NCBI GenBank assembly: GCA_963790245.1
Contig: CAWBNP010000002.1
Span: 930,001 to 994,000, forward strand
Length of the DNA stretch: 64,000 nt
From: JACCVG01 sp963790245
GTDB lineage: Bacteria; Actinomycetota; Thermoleophilia; Solirubrobacterales; Thermoleophilaceae
Direction: 5' to 3'
The notes beneath the pieces were generated by a model, which was not told the DNA's origin, ran no database searches, and saw nothing but the letters and a program-made list of their open reading frames with translations. Both the position numbers and the translations under genes were made by a program. Below, piece after piece: positions 16,925 to 25,272 of this stretch (positions are counted from its first letter, which is position 1; each line of letters begins with the position of its first letter).

Positions 16925-16969
16925 TGCTCATTATCCTCACGTCGGGGCCGGATAGGGTAGGCAGCCGCC

Positions 16970-17806
16970 ATGGCCGCCACCCCAGACTCCCCCCCGCCGC
17001 CGGACTCCACTCGCGACCAAGTCCTGCGAGCCGCTCCCGGCGTGCTGCGGATCACCGCGGGCGCATGGCTGCGCACGGCCGAGTGGACGATCAACACGGC
17101 GGCGCGGGCGGTCTCCAGCGTTGCCAATGCCGCGATCTCCGGAACGCCTCCGGGGCAGCTGGTCGGCAGCGCCGGTGAGGAGATCGTCGAAGGGGCGCGA
17201 CGGATCCTCGGCGTCACCGACCTCGAGCAACGTTTGCTCGGCAACAGGCAGCCCGAGGGGAAAGTGCCCCCGCAGGCAGACGGATCGCTACGCGAGCGAG
17301 GCGCCGATCTGCTCAACCGTTCGGCCGACGTACGCGCGCTCGACGATGCCCACCCCGCCTATGAGCGGATCCTTTCAGAGCTCGCGCCCGACGAGGCTCG
17401 CATCCTGCGGCTTTTCGCCAACAGCGGGCCGCAAGCGGCGGTCGACGTGCGCACCTGGCGGCCGCTCGACGTCGGCGCCCAGACGGTCGCCCCCGGCCTG
17501 ACGATGATCGGCCCGCGGGCCGGGGTCCGCTACATCGACCGGGTCCCCGCGTACCTCAACAACCTCTTCCGCCTGGGGCTGATCTGGTTCTCCCACGATC
17601 CGCTCGACGATCTGCCCGCCTACCAGGTCCTCGAGGCGCAGCCCGATGTGCTCGGCGCGATGAGATCGGCCGGACGCGCGAAGATCGTGCGGCGGAGCAT
17701 CCTGCTGACGCCCTTCGGCGTGGACTTCTGCTCGCTCTGCCTTCCGGCGACCGCCGTCGGCTTTGACGCGGTCGCAGCCGAGGCCGCGGCCGCCTCTACG
17801 ACGTGA
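16970..17806 (+). CDS. Abi-alpha (DUF4393) family protein
   Basis: 278 residues. The conserved region begins near residue 125 with HPAYERILSELAPDEARILRLF, followed by AAVDVRTWRPLDVGAQTVAP, LTMIGPRAGVRYIDRVPAYLNNLFRLGLIW and the closing IVRRSILLTPFGVDFCSLCLP. This matches the Abi-alpha domain first linked to abortive phage infection; the actinobacterial members are often core genes with no proven defence role. The N-terminal 120 residues are amphipathic. A TAGGGT box lies 11 bases before the ATG. The gene is divergent from yqgE. Confidence 0.8.
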   Translation: MAATPDSPPPPDSTRDQVLRAAPGVLRITAGAWLRTAEWTINTAARAVSSVANAAISGTPPGQLVGSAGEEIVEGARRILGVTDLEQRLLGNRQPEGKVPPQADGSLRERGADLLNRSADVRALDDAHPAYERILSELAPDEARILRLFANSGPQAAVDVRTWRPLDVGAQTVAPGLTMIGPRAGVRYIDRVPAYLNNLFRLGLIWFSHDPLDDLPAYQVLEAQPDVLGAMRSAGRAKIVRRSILLTPFGVDFCSLCLPATAVGFDAVAAEAAAASTT

Positions 17807-17812
17807 GGCCTC

Positions 17813-19099
17813 TCACCTGATGTGAATTCCGGAGATCGCCCGCGAGATGACGATCCGCTGGATCTCTGACGTGCCCTCGAAGACCGTGTAGATCTTCGCG
17901 TCGCGAGCCATCCGCTCGACCGGGAACTCGCGCGTGTAGCCGTTGCCGCCGAGGATCTGCATCGCGCGCTCGGTGCTCCAGACGGCGACCTCACCAGCCT
18001 TGAGTTTCGACATCGATCCCTCGGCGTTGGTGAAGGTGTGTGCGTTGCGGCCCATCCACGATGCCCGCCAGACGAGCAGCCGCGCCGCATCGATCTCCAT
18101 CTTCATGTCGGCGAGCGTGAATGCGATCGCCTGGTTCTCAATGATCTTCTTGCCGAACTGCTCGCGTTCCTTGGCGTAGTCGAGCGCGTACTCGTAGGCG
18201 GCGCGTGCGATCCCGATCGCCTGGGCGCCAACAGTCGGGCGCGAGGCCTCGAAGGTCTGCATCGCGGCCTGACCCTTCGACTTCTTGCCCTCGCGCACGC
18301 GAGCGAGACGCTCGTCGAGCTTCTCCTTGCCGCCGAGCAGGCAGGAGCCGGGCACACGGCAGTCATCCAGGTGGACATCGGCGGTGTGCGAGGCACGGAT
18401 GCCGTGCTTCTTGACCTTGACTCCCTGCTCGCAGCCGGGGGTGCCCGGTGGGATCACGAACGCCGCGTGAGCGCGTGAGCCGAGCTCGCGGTCCACGGAC
18501 GCGATCACGACGTGGACCTTGGCGATTCCGCCGTTGGTCGCCCACGCCTTCTGGCCATTGATGACCCACTCGTCCTTGGCCTCGTCGTAGCGGGCGGTCG
18601 TGCGGATCGCGGACACATCCGAGCCGGCGTCGGGCTCCGAGGAGCAGAAGGCCGCTACCGCCGGGTCCTCTTCGCTTCCGAAACACTGCGGGATCCACTC
18701 GCCGACCTGCTCGCCGGTCCCCTGGCCGAAGATCGCCGCAACCGCGAGCGCGGTGCCCATGATCGACATGCCGATTCCGGCGTCACCCCAGAACAACTCC
18801 TCGTTCACGATCGGCAGCTGGAGGCCGGACGGATCCGCGAAGAACTGGGCCAGCGACTCGAAGCCGTAGAGGCCTATCTTGGCGGCCTCTTGGATGACGG
18901 GCCAGGGCGTCTCCTCCCGCTCGTCCCACTCAGCGGCCGCCGGGCGGACGACGTTCTCGGCGAAGCCGTGAACCCAGTCGCGGATGTCCTGCTGATCCTG
19001 AGAGAGCTCGAGGCTGAACGGCGGCGTGTCGGGCTCGTTGTCGGCGGTAACGGCCGCGACGGCCTCTTCGGCGGTGGTGGAATCGTCGGTGATGCTCAT
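17813..19099 (-). CDS. Acyl-CoA dehydrogenase
   Basis: 428 residues with the full family architecture: an N-terminal helical domain (QDIRDWVHGFAENVVRP), the FAD-binding middle (AAFCSSEPDAGSDVSAIRTTA, WVINGQKAWATNGGIA) and a C-terminal helical domain (RPTVGAQAIGIARAAYEYAL, QAIAFTLADMKMEIDAARLL, QILGGNGYTREFPVERMARDAKIYTVFEGTSEIQ). The Glu of FEGTSEI occupies the position of the catalytic base. It would carry out the first dehydrogenation of acyl-CoA beta-oxidation. Three acyl-CoA/lipid enzymes lie in this window but not in one operon. The start is 6 bases after a TAGTCT box. Confidence 0.93.
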   Translation of the reverse strand: MSITDDSTTAEEAVAAVTADNEPDTPPFSLELSQDQQDIRDWVHGFAENVVRPAAAEWDEREETPWPVIQEAAKIGLYGFESLAQFFADPSGLQLPIVNEELFWGDAGIGMSIMGTALAVAAIFGQGTGEQVGEWIPQCFGSEEDPAVAAFCSSEPDAGSDVSAIRTTARYDEAKDEWVINGQKAWATNGGIAKVHVVIASVDRELGSRAHAAFVIPPGTPGCEQGVKVKKHGIRASHTADVHLDDCRVPGSCLLGGKEKLDERLARVREGKKSKGQAAMQTFEASRPTVGAQAIGIARAAYEYALDYAKEREQFGKKIIENQAIAFTLADMKMEIDAARLLVWRASWMGRNAHTFTNAEGSMSKLKAGEVAVWSTERAMQILGGNGYTREFPVERMARDAKIYTVFEGTSEIQRIVISRAISGIHIR

Positions 19100-19105
19100 G
19101 GGGAA

Positions 19106-19111
19106 AGACTA
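19106..19111 (-). promoter_or_regulatory. Leaderless -10 box (TAGTCT) for acyl-CoA dehydrogenase
   Basis: On the minus strand TAGTCT is followed by six bases (TTCCCC) and ATG 19099. No Shine-Dalgarno sequence is possible in this gap. Confidence 0.55.
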
Positions 19112-19137
19112 CACAGAGCCATGTAGGGGTCCCGCCC

Positions 19138-19662
19138 TCAAAAGTTCTTCTTCTTGTACTCCGACGCCTTCTTGATCACGCGCTTCTCGTAGTCGCACTT
19201 TCGTGAGTCCGCGCCGGTGTTGTAGAAGCACAGCGCCTTGCGCGTTCCGCGCGATTCGAGCTCACCATCGGCCCCCGCCTCGCGCAGAAACGATCCCGCC
19301 GCCATCGCCGCGTCGAACAGGTCGTGGATGCACGGCTCGCGCCCGCCGCAGCGCTTGAGATCCTTGGAGGCGAACGGATAATCCTTGGGCCGCTTGCCCT
19401 TCTTGTAGGCGCGCTTGTGTCGCCCCCAAGCGCTATCGCCGAACCCGTACGGCCCCTTGTAGAGACCCTTCTTCGCGCCCTTGCCGTAGGTGTGCTCGGT
19501 GAAGTGGATCGCGGCGATCAGGCGCGCATCGATCTTGAACGCCTTCTGGACCGCGGAATAGACGTCGTACATCCGCTTGTCGGGGATGTCATCGCCCGCG
19601 TGGGCGGACCCGGCCGGCAGGAGTGCCAGGGCCAGGGCAAACGTGAAAACCGTGCGCCGCAG
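19138..19662 (-). CDS. Secreted lysozyme/transglycosylase-like protein, apparent CTG start
   Basis: 174 residues if read from CTG 19662. That start yields a textbook signal peptide (MRRTVFTFALALALLPAG, then SAHA), whereas the first conventional start (ATG 19572) begins 8 residues after the predicted cleavage site. No ATG, GTG or TTG exists in frame upstream. The mature part has FKIDARLIAAIHFTEHTYG, like the catalytic helix of lytic transglycosylases with a central Glu, then YGFGDSAWGRHKRAYKKG and Cys pairs (RCGGREPCIHDLFDAA, LCFYNTGADSRKCDY). The fold assignment is tentative. Confidence 0.65.
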   Translation of the reverse strand: MRRTVFTFALALALLPAGSAHAGDDIPDKRMYDVYSAVQKAFKIDARLIAAIHFTEHTYGKGAKKGLYKGPYGFGDSAWGRHKRAYKKGKRPKDYPFASKDLKRCGGREPCIHDLFDAAMAAGSFLREAGADGELESRGTRKALCFYNTGADSRKCDYEKRVIKKASEYKKKNF

Positions 19663-19758
19663 AACCCCTGTGATAGCAGGCCGTGTCGTGAAAGCCGCCG
19701 ATCGGGGTACTATTCAGCACCCTGCTGAGCGCCCCCGCGCCGGGCGGGAAGGCACATC

Positions 19759-20235
19759 TTGGACGGAGAACTCGACGCCAACAAGTCCGCCGTCTCGCAG
19801 ATCGCCGACCGCGTCGGGCCGCTGGTCGCGCTCCCGTTGCTGCCCGCCCGGATGCTCGTCGGAACAGTGCGCGAGCTGCGAGCCGCGCTCGCCGGGATCG
19901 GCACGCTCGGGGAGGTCGTCGTCCACCTCGACTCGCTCCAGGACAACGTTTTGACGCTCAACCGCGAGGTCAAACGGATGCGCCAGTCGGTCGAGGGAAT
20001 CGGAGGCGAAGTCGTCCACCTGCGCGAGACCGTCGAGCCGATCGACAGCATCGACGCGCGGATGGCCGAGATGAGCGATGGCGTAGCTCTGCTGAGCGAC
20101 GAAATGCAGAAGCTCGAGCCCCATCTGGTCGGCCTGACCGACATCGTGCACCCGTTGCGCAGATTCAACGCCCGCAGGGTTCGTAACACGCCGGACAGGC
20201 TGGGCTCCGACGGCGAAGTGGCCGCCGAGAGTTGA
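19759..20235 (+). CDS. Coiled-coil protein coupled to a nucleotide cyclase
   Basis: 158 residues from TTG 19759. A hydrophobic amphipathic stretch (VGPLVALPLLPARMLVGTVREL) precedes a long heptad region from about residue 50 to 125 (LDSLQDNVLTLNREVKRMRQSVEGI onward) resembling apolipoprotein/phasin-like coiled coils. It has no recognised enzymatic motif. Its stop overlaps the cyclase start as TTGA, so the two proteins are probably made in fixed ratio. A TACTAT -10 candidate lies at 19708-19713. Confidence 0.65.
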   Translation: MDGELDANKSAVSQIADRVGPLVALPLLPARMLVGTVRELRAALAGIGTLGEVVVHLDSLQDNVLTLNREVKRMRQSVEGIGGEVVHLRETVEPIDSIDARMAEMSDGVALLSDEMQKLEPHLVGLTDIVHPLRRFNARRVRNTPDRLGSDGEVAAES

Positions 20236-21023
20236 CCGAGCGCCCGCCCGGACAGCCCACCCGCGGCGAGCGCGCGCGTGACCGCGCGGTCAAGATCGAC
20301 AGCTCGCCGCGGTTGGTCGAGGCGGTCGAACGGCTCAGGCGCCGGTTGCCGGGCGATCCGCGACTCGGTGATGATCTATCGACCGCGGGCCGCGACCCGG
20401 TCGCGCTCGCCGGCCGGGAGCTGACCGCGCTCGAGCCCGATCGTCCGAGTGCGGTCCAGGGGCTCGGGCTCGGCGCGCTGCAGCTGTGGCAGGCGCTCTC
20501 GGAGAAGTCGGGCCGCGGCCACGGCGACCGGCCGGTCGCGATCCTGTTCACCGACCTGGTCGACTTCTCGAAGTGGGCGCTCGAGGCCGGAGACGAGCTG
20601 GCGGTTGAACTGCTGCGCGAGGTCGGCACCGTCCTCAGCGATGAGATCAGCGCCCACGGCGGCGACATCGTCAAGCGGCTCGGCGACGGCCTGATGGCCG
20701 TCTTCGACGAGCCGCAGGACGCCGTCGAGGCAGCCCTCGAGGCGATCGCCGGACTCGCGGCGATCGACGTCGAAGGCCACACCCCCAGGATGCGTGCGGG
20801 GATCCACTGCGGCACTCCCAGACGGCTCGGTGGCGACTACCTCGGCGTCGACGTCAACATCGCCGCCCGCGTCGGCGAGGCCGCGGGCGCCGACCAGCTG
20901 CTGGCCTCGCTCCAGGTCGTCGAGCAGCTCGAGGCCGAGCGATACGACCTCGGCCGCGCCAAGCGCCTGCGCGCCCAGGGCGCCCCGAGTGATCTCCGCA
21001 TCTGCCGCGTCCGTCGCCCGTAA
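20232..21023 (+). CDS. Class III adenylate/guanylate cyclase
   Basis: 263 residues from TTG 20232. The catalytic domain spans about residues 95-263: PVAILFTDLVDFSKWALEAGDE with the first metal Asp, KRLGDGLMAVFDEP with the second metal Asp, RMRAGIHCGTPRR, and GGDYLGVDVNIAARVGEAA with the transition-state Asn and Arg. No transmembrane or sensory domain is attached, so regulation probably comes from the coupled coiled-coil protein. Whether the product is cAMP or cGMP cannot be decided here. A convergent terminator follows. Confidence 0.88.
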   Translation: MTERPPGQPTRGERARDRAVKIDSSPRLVEAVERLRRRLPGDPRLGDDLSTAGRDPVALAGRELTALEPDRPSAVQGLGLGALQLWQALSEKSGRGHGDRPVAILFTDLVDFSKWALEAGDELAVELLREVGTVLSDEISAHGGDIVKRLGDGLMAVFDEPQDAVEAALEAIAGLAAIDVEGHTPRMRAGIHCGTPRRLGGDYLGVDVNIAARVGEAAGADQLLASLQVVEQLEAERYDLGRAKRLRAQGAPSDLRICRVRRP

Positions 21024-21050
21024 GGGTCGACGTAGACAACGAAGAGGCGA

Positions 21051-21077
21051 GCCTGGCGGCGTATGACCCCGCCAGGC
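21051..21077. terminator. Bidirectional hairpin terminator between the cyclase and ferritin-like genes
   Basis: GCCTGGCGG (21051-21059) pairs with CCGCCAGGC (21069-21077) around a 9-base loop. It separates the rightward cyclase (ends 21023) from the leftward ferritin-like gene (ends 21094). Confidence 0.65.
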
Positions 21078-21093
21078 GCCGCCCAATCGTCCT

Positions 21094-21915
21094 CTACCGC
21101 GGCTCTCTCGTATTGACCATCGACGGGTTCGGGGTACGGCGTCGAACCTCCTCGAACTCGTAGTACTGGCCGGGGCCCTTGCCACGAGCGCCGAAGCCAA
21201 AGCCGGCGTCCTGGAGCTGGGCGACCGCGACCGTGATGTCGGTGAAGCCGGGCATTCCTCGACCGGGGCCCTTCGCTTCCTCCCTCTGGTCGTACTTCAT
21301 GAACACGCGGTCGTTGCCGAGCAGACCCTTGAGTGACTGCCGGGCCAGCGCACGGTGGACGGCCTCGGCGCCCATGAACTCCGAGGCGATGCGGGCGTTC
21401 TTGCCGCCCCCGGGGCCGGAGTCGCCGAACACGGTCGTGGCGATCATGTATGCGTTGATGAAGATCTGATCGCCGACGACGAGCGTCTCGAGCAGGTTCT
21501 TCTCGCTGGCGAAGACGGCATCTGGAACCCAGATCCGCTTTGCCAGCGGCGACGCACCTAGCGCGGCGGTGAGCACGTCGTAGTGGATCAACTCTTCGCG
21601 GGCCGCGGCGCGCACATTGCGCTTGGTATCACCCTTGAGCCCGACCTCCTCAAAGCCGACGGTGTTGACGATCGTCGCGAGCACTTCCGCAGTCGCCGCG
21701 ATATTGAGGATGTTGGAGACGCTGTTGTTCGGGTTGTTGGTCTCCGGGCTCACGGTGCCCCCTTGGGCGCTCGCGATAGCCGGCAAGCTGAGCAGGCCCA
21801 GGCCGCCGAGCGTTGCCGCTGCGCCAGCCACGAGCTGACGACGAGTTGCCGCCGGCTCTCCGGCATGTGCGCGATCGATCGCCTCGAGGGCGTTGTTGAT
21901 TCCGGCTTCGTTCAC
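21094..21915 (-). CDS. Tat-exported ferritin-like domain protein (copy 2)
   Basis: 273 residues from GTG 21915, with GAGGAG 6 bases upstream. The N-terminus reads ALEAIDRAHAGEPAATRRQLVAG followed by a hydrophobic core and ASAQ, which looks like a twin-arginine signal. The mature part contains AREELIHYDVLTAALGA, carrying Glu and His typical of ferritin-like helices, NLLETLVVGDQIFINAYMIATTVFG and ASEFMGAEAVHRALARQSL, a second E/H pair. The product is predicted extracytoplasmic. It is a close paralogue of the gene at 22069-22887 and lies directly downstream of it, a tandem duplication. The metal or substrate is unknown. Confidence 0.85.
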   Translation of the reverse strand: MNEAGINNALEAIDRAHAGEPAATRRQLVAGAAATLGGLGLLSLPAIASAQGGTVSPETNNPNNSVSNILNIAATAEVLATIVNTVGFEEVGLKGDTKRNVRAAAREELIHYDVLTAALGASPLAKRIWVPDAVFASEKNLLETLVVGDQIFINAYMIATTVFGDSGPGGGKNARIASEFMGAEAVHRALARQSLKGLLGNDRVFMKYDQREEAKGPGRGMPGFTDITVAVAQLQDAGFGFGARGKGPGQYYEFEEVRRRTPNPSMVNTREPR

Positions 21916-22020
21916 TTGGTGCTCCTCACTGTTGCCTGAGCCGCTCCGCGGCCGTATAGCTGTCATTACGTACTAATTGGAGCCACGGCTCACAGATTCG
22001 AGGCGGAAGGCCCGAAAACG

Positions 22021-22047
22021 ACTGGGGCCCCGACTCGGGGCCCCAGT
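22021..22047 (-). terminator. Hairpin terminator after ferritin-like copy 1
   Basis: ACTGGGGCCCC (22021-22031) pairs perfectly with GGGGCCCCAGT (22037-22047) over a 5-base loop, just downstream of the stop at 22069. It would limit read-through from copy 1 into copy 2. Confidence 0.75.
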
Positions 22048-22068
22048 CACGACCTGCTGAACGCGGCT

Positions 22069-22887
22069 CTAGCGAGGCTCGCGGGTATTGACTCCCTTCG
22101 GGTTGGGCGTACGGCGCTTGACCCGGTCGAAGTCGTAGAACTCGCCCTTGCCCTTGCCGCGCTCGCCGAAGCCGAAACCGGCGTCCTGGAGCTGCGCGAC
22201 GGCAACGGTGATGTCGGTGAAGCCCGGCAGACCGCGGGCAGGGCCCTTCGCCTTTTCCTTCTGGTCGTACTTCATGAACACGCGATCGTTGCCGAGCAGG
22301 TCGAGCGACTGACGCGCGAGCGCCCGGTGAACCGCCTCGGCGCCCATGAACTCTGACGCGATGCGGGCGTTCTTGCCGCCACCGGGACCGGAGTCGCCGA
22401 ATACGGTTGTGGCGATCATGTATGCGTTGATGAAGATCTGATCGCCGACGACGAGCGTCTCGAGCAGGTTGTTGGCGTTGCGGAAGACGGCGTCCGGAAC
22501 CCAGATCTTCTTGGTGAGCGGCTTCGCGCCCAGCGCGCCCACCAGTACGTCGTAGTGGATCAGTTCCTCGCGGGCCGCGGCGCGCACGTTGCGCTTGGTG
22601 ACCCGGTCGAGCTTGACCTCTTCGGCGCCGACCGTGTTGACGATCGTCGCGAGCACCTCAGCTGTGGCCGCGATGTTGACGATGTTGGCGACGCTGTTGT
22701 TCGGGTTCTGGGCCTCGGGACCGGCGGTCCCGCCTTGGGCGCTGGCGATGGCCGGCAGGCTCAGCAGACCCATTCCGCCGAGCGTGGCGGCCGCGCCGGC
22801 GACGAGCTGACGGCGGGTAGCCGCGGTCTCGTTGGCGTGCACGCGGTCAACCGCCTGCAGTGCGTGATTGATTGCAGCTTCGTTCAA
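22069..22887 (-). CDS. Tat-exported ferritin-like domain protein (copy 1)
   Basis: 272 residues from TTG 22887, with AAGGAG 6 bases upstream. The domain order is the same as in the downstream copy: ALQAVDRVHANETAATRRQLVAG Tat-type signal, AREELIHYDVLVGALGA, NAYMIATTVFGDSGPGGG and ASEFMGAEAVHRALARQS. The two copies differ mainly in the linker after the signal peptide and in charged residues of the C-terminal third, and each has its own hairpin or promoter region, suggesting separate regulation. Confidence 0.85.
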   Translation of the reverse strand: MNEAAINHALQAVDRVHANETAATRRQLVAGAAATLGGMGLLSLPAIASAQGGTAGPEAQNPNNSVANIVNIAATAEVLATIVNTVGAEEVKLDRVTKRNVRAAAREELIHYDVLVGALGAKPLTKKIWVPDAVFRNANNLLETLVVGDQIFINAYMIATTVFGDSGPGGGKNARIASEFMGAEAVHRALARQSLDLLGNDRVFMKYDQKEKAKGPARGLPGFTDITVAVAQLQDAGFGFGERGKGKGEFYDFDRVKRRTPNPKGVNTREPR

Positions 22888-22993
22888 GACGTTCTCCTTG
22901 GGGTTCGTTCGGGCGCCGCTAGCGCGGTCGATCTAACCCCCCCATAACGAAGCGGACGGCCTACCGGTTCACATGCGACCGGTCACTTAACGA

Positions 22994-23020
22994 CGAAGGG
23001 CCCGCCGAGCGGGCCCTTCG
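22994..23020 (-). terminator. Hairpin terminator after the cold-shock gene
   Basis: CGAAGGGCCCG (22994-23004) pairs with CGGGCCCTTCG (23010-23020) around CCGAG, 20 bases past the csp stop codon, followed in the minus direction by TCGTTAAGTG. Confidence 0.8.
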
Positions 23021-23040
23021 AAAACTCTGCTCAGCGCTGG

Positions 23041-23244
23041 TTAGAGCTTCTGAACGTTGACGGCGCGGGGACCCTTGTCGCCCTGCTCGGCGTCAAAGGA
23101 GACCTTCTGGCCCTCGTCGAGGCTCTTGAAGCCCTCGCCCATGATCGCTGAGTGGTGGACGAACAGGTCGGCGTTGCCCTCGTCGGGCGTGATGAAGCCA
23201 AAACCCTTGTCGTCATTGAAGAACTTGACAGTTCCAGTTGCCAT
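23041..23244 (-). CDS. Cold-shock protein (CspA family)
   Basis: 67 residues from ATG 23244, preceded by GGAGGA at 9 bases. The RNA-binding motifs KFFNDDKGFGFITPDEG (RNP1) and DLFVHHSAI (RNP2) are intact, and the family ending GPRAVNVQKL is present. It acts as an RNA chaperone. The long leader of at least 100 bases is typical of csp genes. Confidence 0.95.
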   Translation of the reverse strand: MATGTVKFFNDDKGFGFITPDEGNADLFVHHSAIMGEGFKSLDEGQKVSFDAEQGDKGPRAVNVQKL

Positions 23245-23426
23245 GTGTGTATTTCCTCCACGGCTAATGTGCTGCACGAACGCGGAGGATGCACTTAGGC
23301 AACAACTGCGACGGCTGCACGTCTTTATCGAGCACTTGTGTACTCGACCCTTCGCCGGGGACGCTAGCAGCTAATCCGGGGGCTCGCAGGGCAACCGGGC
23401 CAGGAATCCCGCCCGACACCCGTAGC

Positions 23427-25268
23427 ATGCGCCGCCGGGTGGCAAAGCGCGAAGACATAAGGAACGTGGCGATCGTCGCCCACGTCGACCACGGCAAGAC
23501 GACGCTCGTGGACAAGATGCTTTGGCAGTCGGGCGCCTTCCGCCAGGGCCAGGACGTCGCCGACCGCGTCATGGACTCGATGGACCTCGAGCGCGAGAAG
23601 GGCATCACGATCCTCGCCAAGAACACCGCGGTCCGCCACAGCGGCGTCAAGCTCAACATCATCGACACCCCGGGCCACGCCGACTTCGGGGGCGAGGTCG
23701 AGCGCGGTCTGACGATGGTCGACGGGGTCCTGCTGCTCGTCGACGCTTCCGAAGGACCGCTCCCCCAGACCCGCTTCGTGCTGCGCAAGGCGCTCGAGGC
23801 CCGCCTGCCGGTGATTCTCGTGATCAATAAGGTCGACCGGCCGGACGCCCGGATCGGCGCCGTCGTCGACGAGGTCTACGAGCTGTTCCTCGATCTCGAC
23901 GCCGACGAGGGTCAGATCGAGTTCCCGATCGTCTACACGAACGCCCGGGCGGGCTGGGCCTCGCTCGAGGAAGGCGTCGAGGGGATCGATCTGGAGCCGC
24001 TCTTCGACCTCCTGATCGAGACGATCCCCGCGCCGTCGCACGAGGCCGATCACCCTCTTCAGGCGCAGGTGACCAACCTCGACGCCTCACCGTATGTCGG
24101 GCGCCTCGCGATCTGCCGGGTCCGCCACGGCACGATCCGGTCCGGGCAGCAGATCGCCTGGTGCCGCGCCGACGGGACCGTCGCGCAGGCTGCGATCACG
24201 AACCTCTACGTCACCGACGCGCTCGAGCGGGTCGAGACCGACGAGGCGGGGCCGGGCGAGATCATCGCGGTTGCGGGCATCCCGGAGGTGACGATCGGCG
24301 AGACGCTCGCCGATCCCGCCGACCCGCGCCCGCTGCCCGTGATCACGGTCGACGAGCCCTCGCTCGCGATGGTGATCGGCATCAACACCTCACCGCTCGC
24401 GGGTCTCGAGGGCAGCAAGCTGACAGCGCGCCAGCTCAAGGCGCGCCTCGAGCAGGAGCTAATCGGCAACGTCTCGATCCGGGTCGCCGACACGGAGCGG
24501 CCCGATGCCTGGGAGGTCCAGGGGCGCGGCGAGCTGCAGCTGGCGGTGCTCGTCGAGCTGATGCGGCGTGAGGGGTTCGAGCTGACCGTCGGCCAGCCGC
24601 AGGTCCTGACACGCGAAGTCGAGGGCGTTACGCATGAACCGGTCGACCGGCTGGCGATCGACATTCCCGAGGACTACGTCGGCGTCGTCACGCAGATGCT
24701 CGCACTGCGCAAAGGCCGCCTCGAGCAGATGGTCAACCACGGAACCGGCTGGGTCCGAATGGAGTACCTGGTGCCGGCGCGCGGGCTGATCGGCTTCCGC
24801 CTCGAGTTCCTGACCGAGACTCGTGGCACCGGCCTGATGCACTCCGTCTTCGATCGCTGGGAGCCGTGGGCCGGCGCGATGCGCACCCGCCCGACCGGTG
24901 CGCTGGTCGCCGACCGGCGCGGCGCGACCGCGAGCTTCGCGTTGTTCAACCTCCAGGAGCGAGGCACGCTGTTCGTCGGCCCCGGCGAGGAGGTCTACGA
25001 GGGGATGGTCGTCGGTGAGAACGCCCGCGCCGACGACCTCGACGTAAACGCCGTCAAGGAGAAGCACCTGACCAATATCCGGTCCTCGACCTCCGACGTG
25101 CTGGTGCGCTTGGTCCCGGCCCGCAAGCTCTCGCTCGACCAGGCGCTCGAATTCCTGCGCGAGGACGAATGCGTCGAGGTCACCCCCGGCATCCTGCGCA
25201 TCCGCAAGGTCGAACTGGCCGCGGTCGAGCGCGTCAAGCTCGCCCGCCGCGCCAAGCACCAGGACTGA
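23427..25268 (+). CDS. typA: Ribosome-associated translational GTPase TypA/BipA
   Basis: 613 residues, the usual family size. G1 is VAHVDHGKTTLVDKML, the switch region shows EREKGITILAKNTAVRH, G3 is DTPGHADFGGEVERGL and G4 NKVDRPDAR. EF-G-like domains follow (ERPDAWEVQGRGELQLAVLVELMRREGFELTVGQP) and the BipA-specific C-terminal domain (LFNLQERGTLFVGPGEEVYEGMVVGENAR). ATG 23427 is used; GTG 23439 (VAKREDIRN) is an alternative start 10 bases after a TAGCAT box. It is convergent with the glutamine synthetase gene, only 4 bases away. Confidence 0.95.
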   Translation: MRRRVAKREDIRNVAIVAHVDHGKTTLVDKMLWQSGAFRQGQDVADRVMDSMDLEREKGITILAKNTAVRHSGVKLNIIDTPGHADFGGEVERGLTMVDGVLLLVDASEGPLPQTRFVLRKALEARLPVILVINKVDRPDARIGAVVDEVYELFLDLDADEGQIEFPIVYTNARAGWASLEEGVEGIDLEPLFDLLIETIPAPSHEADHPLQAQVTNLDASPYVGRLAICRVRHGTIRSGQQIAWCRADGTVAQAAITNLYVTDALERVETDEAGPGEIIAVAGIPEVTIGETLADPADPRPLPVITVDEPSLAMVIGINTSPLAGLEGSKLTARQLKARLEQELIGNVSIRVADTERPDAWEVQGRGELQLAVLVELMRREGFELTVGQPQVLTREVEGVTHEPVDRLAIDIPEDYVGVVTQMLALRKGRLEQMVNHGTGWVRMEYLVPARGLIGFRLEFLTETRGTGLMHSVFDRWEPWAGAMRTRPTGALVADRRGATASFALFNLQERGTLFVGPGEEVYEGMVVGENARADDLDVNAVKEKHLTNIRSSTSDVLVRLVPARKLSLDQALEFLREDECVEVTPGILRIRKVELAAVERVKLARRAKHQD

Positions 25269-25272
25269 CCGC

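Noticed and set aside
16970..17806. DUF4393/Abi-alpha protein as part of a phage defence island
   Set aside because: Neighbours are housekeeping genes (rpiA, yqgE, acyl-CoA dehydrogenase) and no other defence gene is present, so only the family name suggests defence.
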